A DNA stretch of 8,871 nucleotides, from the NCBI GenBank assembly GCA_019115345.1, contig DXDV01000097.1, forward strand, positions 1-8,871, in the 5' to 3' direction. Position numbers and translations under genes: made by a program. This DNA is from Candidatus Intestinimonas stercorigallinarum. GTDB taxonomy: Bacteria > Bacillota > Clostridia > Oscillospirales > Oscillospiraceae. The notes under the pieces were generated by a model that worked only from the letters and a program-made list of their open reading frames with translations, did not search any database and had not been told where the DNA came from. The stretch's first letter is position 1; each line of letters opens with the position of its first letter. Below are positions 1 to 5,296 of the stretch, piece after piece.

Positions 1-30
1 GCCGCGGACGAATGTCCGCGGCCTTTTTTC
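1..30 (+). terminator. Rho-independent terminator of an upstream gene
   Basis: Perfect 9-bp stem GCCGCGGAC (1-9) / GTCCGCGGC (14-22) with a GAAT loop, followed by CTTTTTTC (23-30). The T-tract points rightwards, so this ends a plus-strand transcript whose gene lies left of the window. The stem may extend beyond the left edge. Confidence 0.85.
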
Positions 31-40
31 TGTCCGGCCC

Positions 41-112
41 GGCGGGCGGCCGCAGGCCGCCCCTACCCGAGCGCTTTTCCGTTTTCGTAGGGGCGGCCTG
101 TGGCCGCCCGCC
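41..112. repeat. 72-bp REP-like doublet, copy 1
   Basis: Two 26-bp units in inverted orientation (41-66 and 87-112, 25/26 identical as reverse complements) are separated by exactly 20 bp. Each unit is a hairpin GGGCGGCC-nnn-GGCCGCCC, and read outward from the centre each starts with GTAG directly at the hairpin base. Copy 2 at 5857-5928 has the same 26+20+26 geometry but an unrelated spacer. GTAG 5' of a hairpin and inverted pairing are hallmarks of enterobacterial REP/BIME elements. That this is a true REP family mobilised by a RAYT transposase is inference; no such gene is in the window. Confidence 0.8.
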
Positions 113-327
113 GACCCACGCCGCGACACCCACCACCCAGGCGGCGGCAGGATAGAACGCCCGCTTTTCTCTGTTCCGCCCCACATAGGCCGTAACGGCC
201 GTGGCCGGTCCCCAACGGGGGCGTACAGACGCAAGCCGCCGCGGTGCCACGCAAACGGCCCCGGTCTTAAAAGCCCCTTTTTCTTTGGATCCCAAAAAAC
301 GTTTCTCTCGTCTCCACACCCTGAGAG
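113..327. other. Intergenic, no gene seen
   Basis: No reading frame here has a ribosome site or recognisable protein. The stretch is GC-rich with short dyads only, for example GGCCG-TAA-CGGCC near 189-201 and CCCC-AA-CGGGG near 212-222. It separates the 72-bp doublet from the 47-bp repeats. Confidence 0.5.
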
Positions 328-374
328 ACTCCCTCAGTCACCTTCGGTGACAGCTCCCTCAGAGAGGGAGCCAA
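328..374 (+). repeat. 47-bp two-hairpin repeat, copy 1
   Basis: This holds two hairpins: GTCACC-TTC-GGTGAC (6-bp stem) and GCTCCCTC-AGA-GAGGGAGC (8-bp stem). It is 41/47 identical to the reverse complement of 472-518. One stem pair changes from T-A to C-G between the copies, a compensatory change that suggests the folded form matters, although another pair is lost in copy 2. The two copies form large inverted repeats around the element at 377-471. Confidence 0.75.
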
Positions 375-376
375 AA

Positions 377-471
377 GGCGCGCCGAGTCGTCGCGCCCCA
401 CACGCAGAAGAACCACACTTCCTCCCCCGTCATTCTGAGGCCGCAGGCCGAAGAATCCGTATCTCTCGTCC
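377..471 (+). repeat. 95-bp dispersed intergenic element, copy 1
   Basis: The first 40 bases (377-416) match 5949-5988 at 37/40. They begin with the dyad GGCGCG...CGCGCC. After a 12-bp gap comes GTCATTCTGAG...GAAGAATCC...CGTCC (429-471), related to 6000-6039. The GTCATTCTGAG...GAA(G/T)AATCC type motif is common between genes in gut Firmicutes (general knowledge, not checked here). The element lies between the two inverted 47-bp repeats. Confidence 0.7.
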
Positions 472-518
472 TTGGCTCCCTCTCCGAGGGAGCTGCCTCC
501 GCAGGCGGCTGAGGGAGT
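472..518 (-). repeat. 47-bp two-hairpin repeat, copy 2 (inverted)
   Basis: Reverse complement of the 328-374 element with six substitutions. The 8-bp stem GCTCCCTC/GAGGGAGC is intact and its loop changes from AGA to GGA. The smaller stem gains one G-A mismatch and one compensatory pair. It closes the 191-bp inverted-repeat composite 328-518. Confidence 0.75.
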
Positions 519-736
519 ATCCCTGTCACGCAAAAGGACGGAGAAAACGGATTCTTCGCTGTCGCTTCGTCCTCGCAAAGTCCGCTTCACTCTGTTTCCG
601 CCTGGCGGCGAAAACGCGCTCCGCTCCCTTGCTCGTCCTCTCCCCACGAAAGGCGTTCCGCCTTTCGTGGGGGCCTCATATTTGCAAAGTCTGCGCTCCT
701 CTGTCCACCCCCCCCAGCCTGGCGGAGCGGGCGTCC
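519..736. other. Repeat-rich intergenic stretch
   Basis: No credible gene. It contains a reversed fragment of the GTCATTCTGAG-type motif (GGATTCTTCGCTGTCGCT, 549-566) and an imperfect direct repeat beginning GCAAAGTC (574-595 and 683-704). A perfect hairpin (642-672) and a run of eight C (708-715) are also present. This is the downstream flank of the acetyltransferase gene, and no T-tract terminator for that gene was found. Confidence 0.5.
642..672. repeat. Perfect 14-bp hairpin
   Basis: CCCCACGAAAGGCG (642-655), loop TTC, CGCCTTTCGTGGGG (659-672), with no mismatch. There is no T-tract on either side, so it is not a standard terminator. It may still stabilise or trim the 3' end of the acetyltransferase message, which runs leftward through it. 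Confidence 0.7.
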
Positions 737-1246
737 TTATCTCCCCTCTACCCCTGGCCGGAGGCGGGCCATGAGGAGCTCGTCGGCATACCGGCCGCTT
801 CGGACGCAGGACATCCGCTTGCGGCCCTCGGTCTCAAAGCCCAGCTTCTCGTAGAGGTGGATGGCCCGCTGGTTGTCGGCAAAGACCTCCAGCTCCACCC
901 GCACCAGCATGAGCCAGTTGTCGGCCAGGTCCAGAAGGGTCTTTAGGAGGGCGGCGCCCACCCCCATGTTCTGGTATGCCGTATGGACGAAGAGCCCCAC
1001 GCTGCCCACGTGGCGCATCCGGGGGTTGGGGCACACCCGCAGGCCGGCGGTCCCGATGACGGTGCCGTCGGCCAGCACAGCCACGAAGTTGTGGTCGTCC
1101 GGGCCCATGGCCTGGAAACCGTCGATATTTCGCTCCACCCGCTCGGAGGGGAGCCCAAGGGTGTTTTCAAAGACGCCGGGCATCCTCCGCAGGATGTTGA
1201 AGCCCTCCATGTCCTCCAGGCGGGTGGGCCGGATCGTGTATTCCAT
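737..1246 (-). CDS. GNAT N-acetyltransferase, YhhY/AaaT-like
   Basis: A 169-residue single-domain GNAT enzyme that should transfer acetyl from acetyl-CoA to an amine in the cytoplasm. The acetyl-CoA loop QNMGVGAA lies at residues 92-99, and the C-terminal GNAT signature NQRAIHLYEKLGFETEG at 125-141. The order of N-terminal NTLGLPSE (28-35), the segment RMRHVGSVGLFV, the DNWL motif and the C-terminal ELLMARL resembles E. coli YhhY (AaaT), which acetylates amino acids such as phenylalanine and methionine. The family match is from memory and the exact substrate is inferred. The start is supported by AGGAG 8 bases upstream. The gene lies 34 bases downstream of the lipid kinase on the same strand, so the two are probably co-transcribed. 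Length is normal and no defect is visible. Confidence 0.92.
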   Translation of the reverse strand: MEYTIRPTRLEDMEGFNILRRMPGVFENTLGLPSERVERNIDGFQAMGPDDHNFVAVLADGTVIGTAGLRVCPNPRMRHVGSVGLFVHTAYQNMGVGAALLKTLLDLADNWLMLVRVELEVFADNQRAIHLYEKLGFETEGRKRMSCVRSGRYADELLMARLRPGVEGR

Positions 1247-1280
1247 GTCTTGCCGCTCCTTTCTCGCTCCGCCGGAGCCT

Positions 1281-2174
1281 CTATTTCCCCCACACCAGGG
1301 TGATGGCCTTGCAGCGGTTTTCGATCTTGGCCACCTGGGGATCGCCGCCGTACTCCCCGTCCAGGGTCCAGGGGAGGGGCTCGTCGGCGGTGACCGTCAG
1401 GCGGCTGGTGTGGAAGGCCTCCACCAGCCGGCTCTCCTCGTGGTTCTGGCGCACCAGAGTCACCAGGGCGTCCTGGAGGTCGGCCACGTTCCTGGGCTGG
1501 CGGACCAGCACCACCTCAAAGACCCCGTCGTCCAGGGAGACCTGCTCGGAGCCGAAGAGCTTGAACCCCCCCACCGAGTTGGTGTTGGTGACCATGCCGT
1601 AGATGAAGTCCCCCTCCAGGCTGCCGCCGTCGTGCTCCACCGTCAGGTGGCAGCCCCGGACCAGCCCCCCCAGCTTGGTGGCGCCCTCCAGCACGTAGGC
1701 CAGGTGGCCGAAGGCGCTTTTGAACTCCTGGGGGGTGTCGTAGCTCACGTCGGTGAACACCCCGAAGGCGGCCACGTAGACGAAGGTCCGGTCGTTGAAC
1801 CGCCCCATGTCGCAGGGCCGGGGCGTCCCCTCCACGGCCACCGCCGCCGCCTTTTCCATCCCCCGGGGCAGGCCCAGGTTTTTAGAGAAGTCGTTGGTGG
1901 TGCCGGCGGGGATGTAGCCCAGCACCGGCGGGGCGTCCAGGGTCAGAAGCCCCGACACCGTCTCGCTGAGGGTGCCGTCCCCGCCGCAGCAGACGATGCG
2001 GTCATACCACCAGCCCTGCCGGGCGGCCACCCGGGTGGCGTCGGCCTTGCCCTGGGTGGGCCACACCGTCACCAGGTAGCCCGCCTTGGTGAAGGTGTCC
2101 ACCACGTTGGCCAGGTGGGACTTGATGGCCCCCTTGCCCGCCTGGGGATTGTAGATGAAGAGCAGTCGTTTCAT
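1281..2174 (-). CDS. DgkB/YegS-family lipid kinase
   Basis: A 297-residue protein of the diacylglycerol kinase catalytic family (DgkB/YegS/BmrU), which phosphorylates a lipid alcohol with a nucleoside triphosphate at the inner membrane face. Visible motifs are the N-terminal NPQAGKG (9-15), the nucleotide-binding GGDGTLSE (64-71), IPAGTTNDF (88-96), LDDG (214-217), and the C-terminal DGE (272-274). All key motifs are present and the length is typical. In Gram-positive bacteria DgkB recycles diacylglycerol from lipoteichoic acid synthesis, but YegS-like proteins vary in substrate, so lipid specificity is open. The start has GGAGG 8 bases upstream. It is the first gene of a likely two-gene operon with the acetyltransferase and is transcribed divergently from azlC. 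Confidence 0.93.
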   Translation of the reverse strand: MKRLLFIYNPQAGKGAIKSHLANVVDTFTKAGYLVTVWPTQGKADATRVAARQGWWYDRIVCCGGDGTLSETVSGLLTLDAPPVLGYIPAGTTNDFSKNLGLPRGMEKAAAVAVEGTPRPCDMGRFNDRTFVYVAAFGVFTDVSYDTPQEFKSAFGHLAYVLEGATKLGGLVRGCHLTVEHDGGSLEGDFIYGMVTNTNSVGGFKLFGSEQVSLDDGVFEVVLVRQPRNVADLQDALVTLVRQNHEESRLVEAFHTSRLTVTADEPLPWTLDGEYGGDPQVAKIENRCKAITLVWGK

Positions 2175-2210
2175 TTCAGATACCTCCGCCGGATGAGTTT
2201 CCTATTCTTT

Positions 2211-2238
2211 ATGATACAGACCCGTTCCAAAAAGGCAA
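2211..2238 (-). promoter_or_regulatory. Promoter of the lipid kinase operon
   Basis: Read on the minus strand: TTGCCT (2238-2233), a 16-bp spacer, and TATCAT (2216-2211). The -10 box matches 5/6 and the -35 box 4/6 of the sigma-A consensus. It lies about 37 bases before the kinase ATG, leaving room for its GGAGG. Confidence 0.55.
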
Positions 2239-2269
2239 GACCAATTTTGTAAACAAATGTTTTGGAACG
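2223..2269. promoter_or_regulatory. 10-bp inverted repeat, possible operator
   Basis: CGTTCCAAAA (2223-2232) and TTTTGGAACG (2260-2269) are perfect inverted arms with a 27-bp AT-rich spacer. The spacer itself contains TTTGT-AA-ACAAA (2246-2257). The left arm covers the spacer of the kinase promoter, and the right arm lies just before the candidate azlC promoter. Binding by a regulator of both divergent operons is inference. Confidence 0.4.
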
Positions 2270-2272
2270 CTC

Positions 2273-2301
2273 TTGCATTTTTATGCGGAGAGGGCTAAAC
2301 T
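2273..2301 (+). promoter_or_regulatory. azlC: Weak candidate promoter of azlCD
   Basis: TTGCAT (2273-2278), a 17-bp spacer and TAAACT (2296-2301) would start transcription around 2308, leaving a leader of about 30 bases before the azlC ATG. Both boxes match the consensus only partly. The better-looking TTGACA at 2308 is too close to the start codon to be used for azlC. Confidence 0.3.
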
Positions 2302-2338
2302 ACTGTTTTGACAGCCGTGTACACAAGGGAGTGTTTTC

Positions 2339-3052
2339 ATGTACCTGCGCGCCTTCCGCGCCGCCTTTCCGGCCACGGTGCCGGTGCTGATGGGCTATCT
2401 GGCCATCGGCATGGCCTTCGGTCTCATGCTGGAGGCCATCGGATACAATTTCATTTGGGCCTTTTTCATGTCCCTCACCATCTACGCCGGCTCCGGCCAG
2501 TACCTGGGGGTGGAGCTGCTGGACACCGGGGCCGCCCTGGGCAGCGTGGCCGTCATGACCTTCATCCTGAACTTCCGCCACCTGGTCTACGGCCTGAGCA
2601 TGCTCGAAAAGTTCAAGGGCATGGGACCCAGGAAGCTCTACATGATCTTCTCCCTCACCGACGAGACCTACGCCCTTCTCTCCTCCGCCCGGGTGCCCGA
2701 GCGGGTGGACCCCCACGCCTACTACTTCGCCATCGCCCTGCTGGACCAGAGCTACTGGATCCTCGGCTCGGTGCTGGGCAGCGTGGCGGGGGCCCTCATC
2801 GGCTTTGACACCACCGGCATCGACTTCGCCATGACGGCCCTCTTCCTCGTCATCGCCGTGGACCAGTGGCAGACCTACCGCTCCCACCTGCCCGTGCTGC
2901 TGGGCTCCGGGGTCACCGTGGTCTCCCTGGCGCTGCTGGGGCCGGACGCCATGCTCATCCCCGCCCTGTGCGTCATCGTGGTCAGCCTGCTCCTCCTCCG
3001 GACCAGGCTGGACGCCCGGGCGGAGGCCCAGACTGAAAAGGAGGCCGTCTGA
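2339..3052 (+). CDS. azlC: AzlC, branched-chain amino acid exporter large subunit
   Basis: A 237-residue integral membrane protein of the AzlC/LIV-E family, the large subunit of a two-component exporter of branched-chain amino acids and their analogues. Family marks are the glycine-rich first helix with GYLAIGMAFGL (19-29), AGSGQY (50-55) and LNFRHLVYGLSM (77-88). These are followed by several hydrophobic stretches, the last near 204-221, and a charged C-terminal tail. AzlC is the usual partner of AzlD, whose gene begins two bases after this stop codon. The start is fixed by AAGGGA about 8 bases upstream. In Bacillus subtilis azlCD is under the Lrp-like AzlB, but no such gene is visible here, so the regulator is unknown. 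Export of another small amino acid cannot be excluded. Confidence 0.95.
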   Translation: MYLRAFRAAFPATVPVLMGYLAIGMAFGLMLEAIGYNFIWAFFMSLTIYAGSGQYLGVELLDTGAALGSVAVMTFILNFRHLVYGLSMLEKFKGMGPRKLYMIFSLTDETYALLSSARVPERVDPHAYYFAIALLDQSYWILGSVLGSVAGALIGFDTTGIDFAMTALFLVIAVDQWQTYRSHLPVLLGSGVTVVSLALLGPDAMLIPALCVIVVSLLLLRTRLDARAEAQTEKEAV

Positions 3053-3054
3053 AT

Positions 3055-3408
3055 ATGCCGCTCACCACCGGACAGGCCGTCGCCGCCATCGCCGTCATGG
3101 CGGCGGTCACCTTCCTCACCCGCGCCCTGCCCTTCCTCCTCTTCGACCGGGGAGGGACACCCCCCAAGGTGGTCCTCTACCTGGGCCGGGTGCTGCCCCC
3201 CGCCATCATCGCCATGCTCATCGTCTACTGCCTCCGGAACACCACCTTCGGTTTCGACGGCACTTTGGCCTCCTGCGCCGGCTGGCTGCCCCAGCTCCTC
3301 GCCGCCGCCGCCGTGGTGCTCCTCCACCTCTGGAAGCGCAACAACCTGCTGAGCATCTTCGGCGGCACCGCGCTCTATATGGTGCTGGTCCAGGCGGTGT
3401 TCGGCTGA
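3055..3408 (+). CDS. azlD: AzlD, branched-chain amino acid exporter small subunit
   Basis: A 117-residue, mostly hydrophobic protein of the AzlD family, the small partner subunit of AzlC in the inner membrane. Typical marks are TRALPFLLF near residues 22-30, the segment LPPAIIAMLIVYCL in the middle, and the ending W-x-RN-LLSI-x-GG-T-x-YM. About four membrane segments can be drawn. The ribosome site GGAGG lies inside the last codons of azlC and the two genes are two bases apart, so translation is probably coupled. Length is slightly above the usual 100-110 residues. A strong hairpin follows the gene. Confidence 0.94.
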   Translation: MPLTTGQAVAAIAVMAAVTFLTRALPFLLFDRGGTPPKVVLYLGRVLPPAIIAMLIVYCLRNTTFGFDGTLASCAGWLPQLLAAAAVVLLHLWKRNNLLSIFGGTALYMVLVQAVFG

Positions 3409-3440
3409 CCGGCTCCCGGTTTTGCCAAAAAAACAGCTCA

Positions 3441-3476
3441 AAAGCCCGGTCCATGCTTACGCATGGGCCGGGCTTT
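3441..3476. terminator. Hairpin terminator between convergent operons
   Basis: A 16-bp stem AAAGCCCGGTCCATGC (3441-3456) / GCATGGGCCGGGCTTT (3461-3476) with loop TTAC and a single T-G wobble. The plus side ends in a short CTTTGCTTGT tail. The minus side meets a run of seven T (3427-3433 on plus is A7) after a 7-base gap. It probably ends azlCD and perhaps also the minus-strand membrane-protein operon that converges on it. Confidence 0.7.
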
Positions 3477-3584
3477 GCTTGTCGAAAAACCTCCGTGATG
3501 CGGCAGACGTGCCGCAGAGGCGCAGGGGAGCTCGAGGGGGCGGAAGCCCGCCTCGAATGGGATGCCATCCCCCGCGCTATGGTC

Positions 3585-3986
3585 TCACAGGCCGGACGGA
3601 CCGGCGTCCTGAGGCGGGAAACCGGCGTCCGCCGGGGCGGTGGGCTCCTCCACCGGGGCGGCGGCGGGCCCCTTCGGGGCAGCCATCAGCCGCCGGGCGA
3701 AGAAGGCGGCGTCCAGCAGGCCGAAGAACAAAAAGGCAAAGCCCATCCCCTGCTGAAGGCGCTCCAGCAGCCTGAGGATGTAGTAGGTCCGGTTGAGGAC
3801 CCGGTTGGTCACGTCGTAGATCTCGGTGTAGAAATCGGCGCCGAAGGCGATGTCCCGGTTGCTGGAGTTCCCCATGGCCACGGGTTCCTGGAAGAGGTAG
3901 ACCAGCCCCACCAGAATGGCGGCCACGCCCACGATCAGCCCGATGATATCCCAAAGCCTTCCGCTCTTTCCAAGGTCCTGTCTCAT
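3585..3986 (-). CDS. Small two-helix membrane protein, unknown function
   Basis: A 133-residue protein that I cannot assign to a named family. It has a membrane segment at about residues 12-32, a polar middle of roughly 48 residues containing FGADFYTEIYDVTNRV (48-63), and a second segment at about 81-98. The tail from 102 onward is rich in alanine, proline and acidic residues. Both ends should face the same side of the membrane. AGGAG lies 7 bases before the start. It begins 26 bases after the stop of the lipoprotein gene on the same strand, so the two are likely one operon and may act together at the cell surface; that is inference. No enzyme motif, metal-binding cluster or nucleotide fold is visible. 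Confidence 0.75.
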   Translation of the reverse strand: MRQDLGKSGRLWDIIGLIVGVAAILVGLVYLFQEPVAMGNSSNRDIAFGADFYTEIYDVTNRVLNRTYYILRLLERLQQGMGFAFLFFGLLDAAFFARRLMAAPKGPAAAPVEEPTAPADAGFPPQDAGPSGL

Positions 3987-4012
3987 CTGCGCGCTCCTTT
4001 CTCTCTGCCGGC

Positions 4013-4876
4013 TCAGCCCTTCACGTCAAAGGCGGCGATCATATCCAGGTCGATCTCCCCGTCCACCAGCTCGTAGGGCACCTCCACCGTATAGCCCGTG
4101 TCGGGATAGGTGCAGAAGATGTAGCCGTTCCGGACGGTGTAGGTGCCGGTGGCGCTGGTGCCCAGGCTGCTGCGCACCTCGAAATTGTCCTCCGCCCAGA
4201 ACTCCAGCTCATAGGCGGTCATGTTCACGTAGCAGGACCAGTAGTAGCCGTTGATGAGGGACTTGACCAGGTCGGCGGTCTCCGGGTCGGCCTCCTCGTA
4301 GGCCAGCAGGGCCTGGTCGTACCCCTCCGGGTCCATGGCCCGGGCCATCGCCTCGCCGCTTTCAAAGTGCCGCACGTCGTCGGTGGAGAGAAGGAAGCGC
4401 TCACAGCCGGGCATCTGGTCATCGGAGAGGGTGATGGTCCGGCCCGGGGCCAGATCCCCCTCGGGGATGTAGAAGGTGGCCATCACCTTGACCGATTCGC
4501 CCACGTAGACGTCCTCGATATAGCTGCTGTAATAGTAGCTCTTGGCGTATCTGGCGGCGGCGGCGCTGTCGGCGTAGTGCTCCGACTGGTAGGTGTTGGC
4601 GTCGTTGATGGTCAGGTCGGTGTAAATGCTGTCCACCTTCAGGTTCTCCTCCCCGGCGGTCACGGTGTAGAAGAGATACACCATCCGGATGGGGCTGTCC
4701 TCGTCGTCCCGGTAGGAGTCGTCCACACAGATGCCGTCGATGGTCACATATTCGTTGCCGGCCACCCGCGTCTCCTCCGGCTCGGGTGTGGACTGGGCCG
4801 TCCCTCCGCCGCAGGCGGCCAGGCTCAGGACCAGGACCAGGGCCAGCGGCAGGCTCCACGCGCTTCGTCGGTTCAT
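4013..4876 (-). CDS. Secreted lipoprotein, unknown function
   Basis: A 287-residue protein starting MNRRSAWS, with a hydrophobic stretch and lipobox L19-A20-A21-C22, so it should be lipidated on Cys22 and anchored outside the membrane. After an acidic, Pro/Thr-rich linker, residues about 40-155 look like a beta-sandwich of the DUF4352/Ig-like kind, with alternating strands ending in the IPEGDLAPG...ITLSD region. The last about 75 residues resemble a small lipocalin-like barrel (GTYTVRNGYIFCTYPDTGY); both fold guesses rest on pattern only. The frame is open to 4963, but I chose 4876 because the signal peptide starts there, a GAGGGGG site precedes it, and a TATAAT box lies inside the longer version. 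No catalytic residues are recognised. It is first in an operon with the small membrane protein. Confidence 0.85.
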   Translation of the reverse strand: MNRRSAWSLPLALVLVLSLAACGGGTAQSTPEPEETRVAGNEYVTIDGICVDDSYRDDEDSPIRMVYLFYTVTAGEENLKVDSIYTDLTINDANTYQSEHYADSAAAARYAKSYYYSSYIEDVYVGESVKVMATFYIPEGDLAPGRTITLSDDQMPGCERFLLSTDDVRHFESGEAMARAMDPEGYDQALLAYEEADPETADLVKSLINGYYWSCYVNMTAYELEFWAEDNFEVRSSLGTSATGTYTVRNGYIFCTYPDTGYTVEVPYELVDGEIDLDMIAAFDVKG

Positions 4877-4939
4877 TCCCGTTCCCCCTCTCTCTGTCTC
4901 CTCAGGGGCGCCCAGGCGGGGCGTCCCTGCTCTGCCTGC

Positions 4940-4968
4940 ATTATAGAATGACCGCCCCGGCAATACAA
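4940..4968 (-). promoter_or_regulatory. Promoter of the lipoprotein operon
   Basis: On the minus strand: TTGTAT (4968-4963), exactly 17 bp, then a perfect TATAAT (4945-4940), about 63 bases before the lipoprotein ATG. A 7-bp inverted repeat GCAATAC (4960-4966) / GTATTGC (4984-4990) with a 17-bp spacer covers the -35 box and could be an operator. Confidence 0.65.
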
Positions 4969-4990
4969 TATCTCCCCGGCATAGTATTGC

Positions 4991-5105
4991 GGAGGCCGCC
5001 TCCCCGCGGCGGTATGGGCCAGATTACACGAACTTTACAGCAAAATGGAAAGATTTAATCTTCTTGTAACAATTGAGGATTTGATTGTTAACAACTCTGC
5101 GGTAC
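4991..5105. other. AT-rich spacer between divergent genes
   Basis: This carries short dyads: AAGATT-T-AATCTT (5050-5062) and TAACAAT (5067-5073) / ATTGTTA (5084-5090). No gene is visible. The drop in GC compared with its surroundings fits a regulatory region serving the lipoprotein operon on one side and the SCP2 transcript on the other. Confidence 0.45.
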
Positions 5106-5111
5106 CATAAT
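5081..5111 (+). promoter_or_regulatory. Weak candidate promoter, short upstream transcript
   Basis: CATAAT (5106-5111) matches 5/6 of a -10 box. Upstream are TTGATT (5081-5086, 19-bp spacing) or TTGTTA (5085-5090, 15-bp spacing), neither ideal. If used, transcription would start near 5118 and run into the terminator at 5169-5198. Confidence 0.3.
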
Positions 5112-5168
5112 ACTCGCAAGAGACAGTTTCTTTTCATTTCATTGTATCCTCTTTCCTTTTGGCAGGGG

Positions 5169-5198
5169 CCGGACGTCAGGAGCAGGCGTCCGGTTTTT
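5169..5198 (+). terminator. Terminator inside the SCP2 upstream region
   Basis: CCGGACG (5169-5175), an 11-base loop, CGTCCGG (5187-5193), then TTTTT (5194-5198). The 7-bp stem is perfect. It stands before the SCP2 promoter, not after a gene, so it either ends a short RNA of about 80 bases or works as an attenuator for read-through from the upstream promoter. AGACAG (5121-5126) and CTGTCT (5200-5205) could pair across it. Confidence 0.6.
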
Positions 5199-5219
5199 GC
5201 TGTCTATGGGGGATTTCCC

Positions 5220-5248
5220 TTGCATCGGCGGGGGACATGGGATACAAT
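5220..5248 (+). promoter_or_regulatory. Promoter of the SCP2 gene
   Basis: TTGCAT (5220-5225), 17 bp, TACAAT (5243-5248). The -10 box matches 5/6. Transcription would start near 5255, about 40 bases before the ATG. This also argues against the longer in-frame start at 5159, which lies upstream of the promoter. Confidence 0.55.
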
Positions 5249-5296
5249 GGAGCTGGATCCAGGCCGCCTGCCGGCGGCGGAAAAGGAGGCCGTCAT

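Noticed and set aside
267..647. 126-residue minus-strand frame in the left repeat region
   Set aside because: It translates the dispersed repeats straight through and has no ribosome site or family match; a likely source of mis-annotation.
708..715. Run of eight C as a possible phase-variable tract
   Set aside because: It lies outside any gene or promoter, so slippage would have no evident effect.
861..2252. 463-residue open frame on the plus strand
   Set aside because: It lies antisense to the acetyltransferase and lipid kinase, which have family motifs and ribosome sites. Its composition (His, Pro, Gly, Val rich) is typical of a GC-rich shadow frame.
2308..2313. Perfect TTGACA box before azlC
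   Set aside because: A matching -10 box would fall at about 2331-2336, on or beyond the ribosome site, so the transcript could not carry it.
4877..4963. 29-residue N-terminal extension of the lipoprotein from an upstream ATG
   Set aside because: It would bury the signal peptide, lacks a ribosome site, and contains the TATAAT box.
5159..5296. 46-residue N-terminal extension of the SCP2 protein
   Set aside because: It runs through the terminator and promoter, has no ribosome site, and is not part of the SCP2 domain; 5297 has a clear GGAGG.
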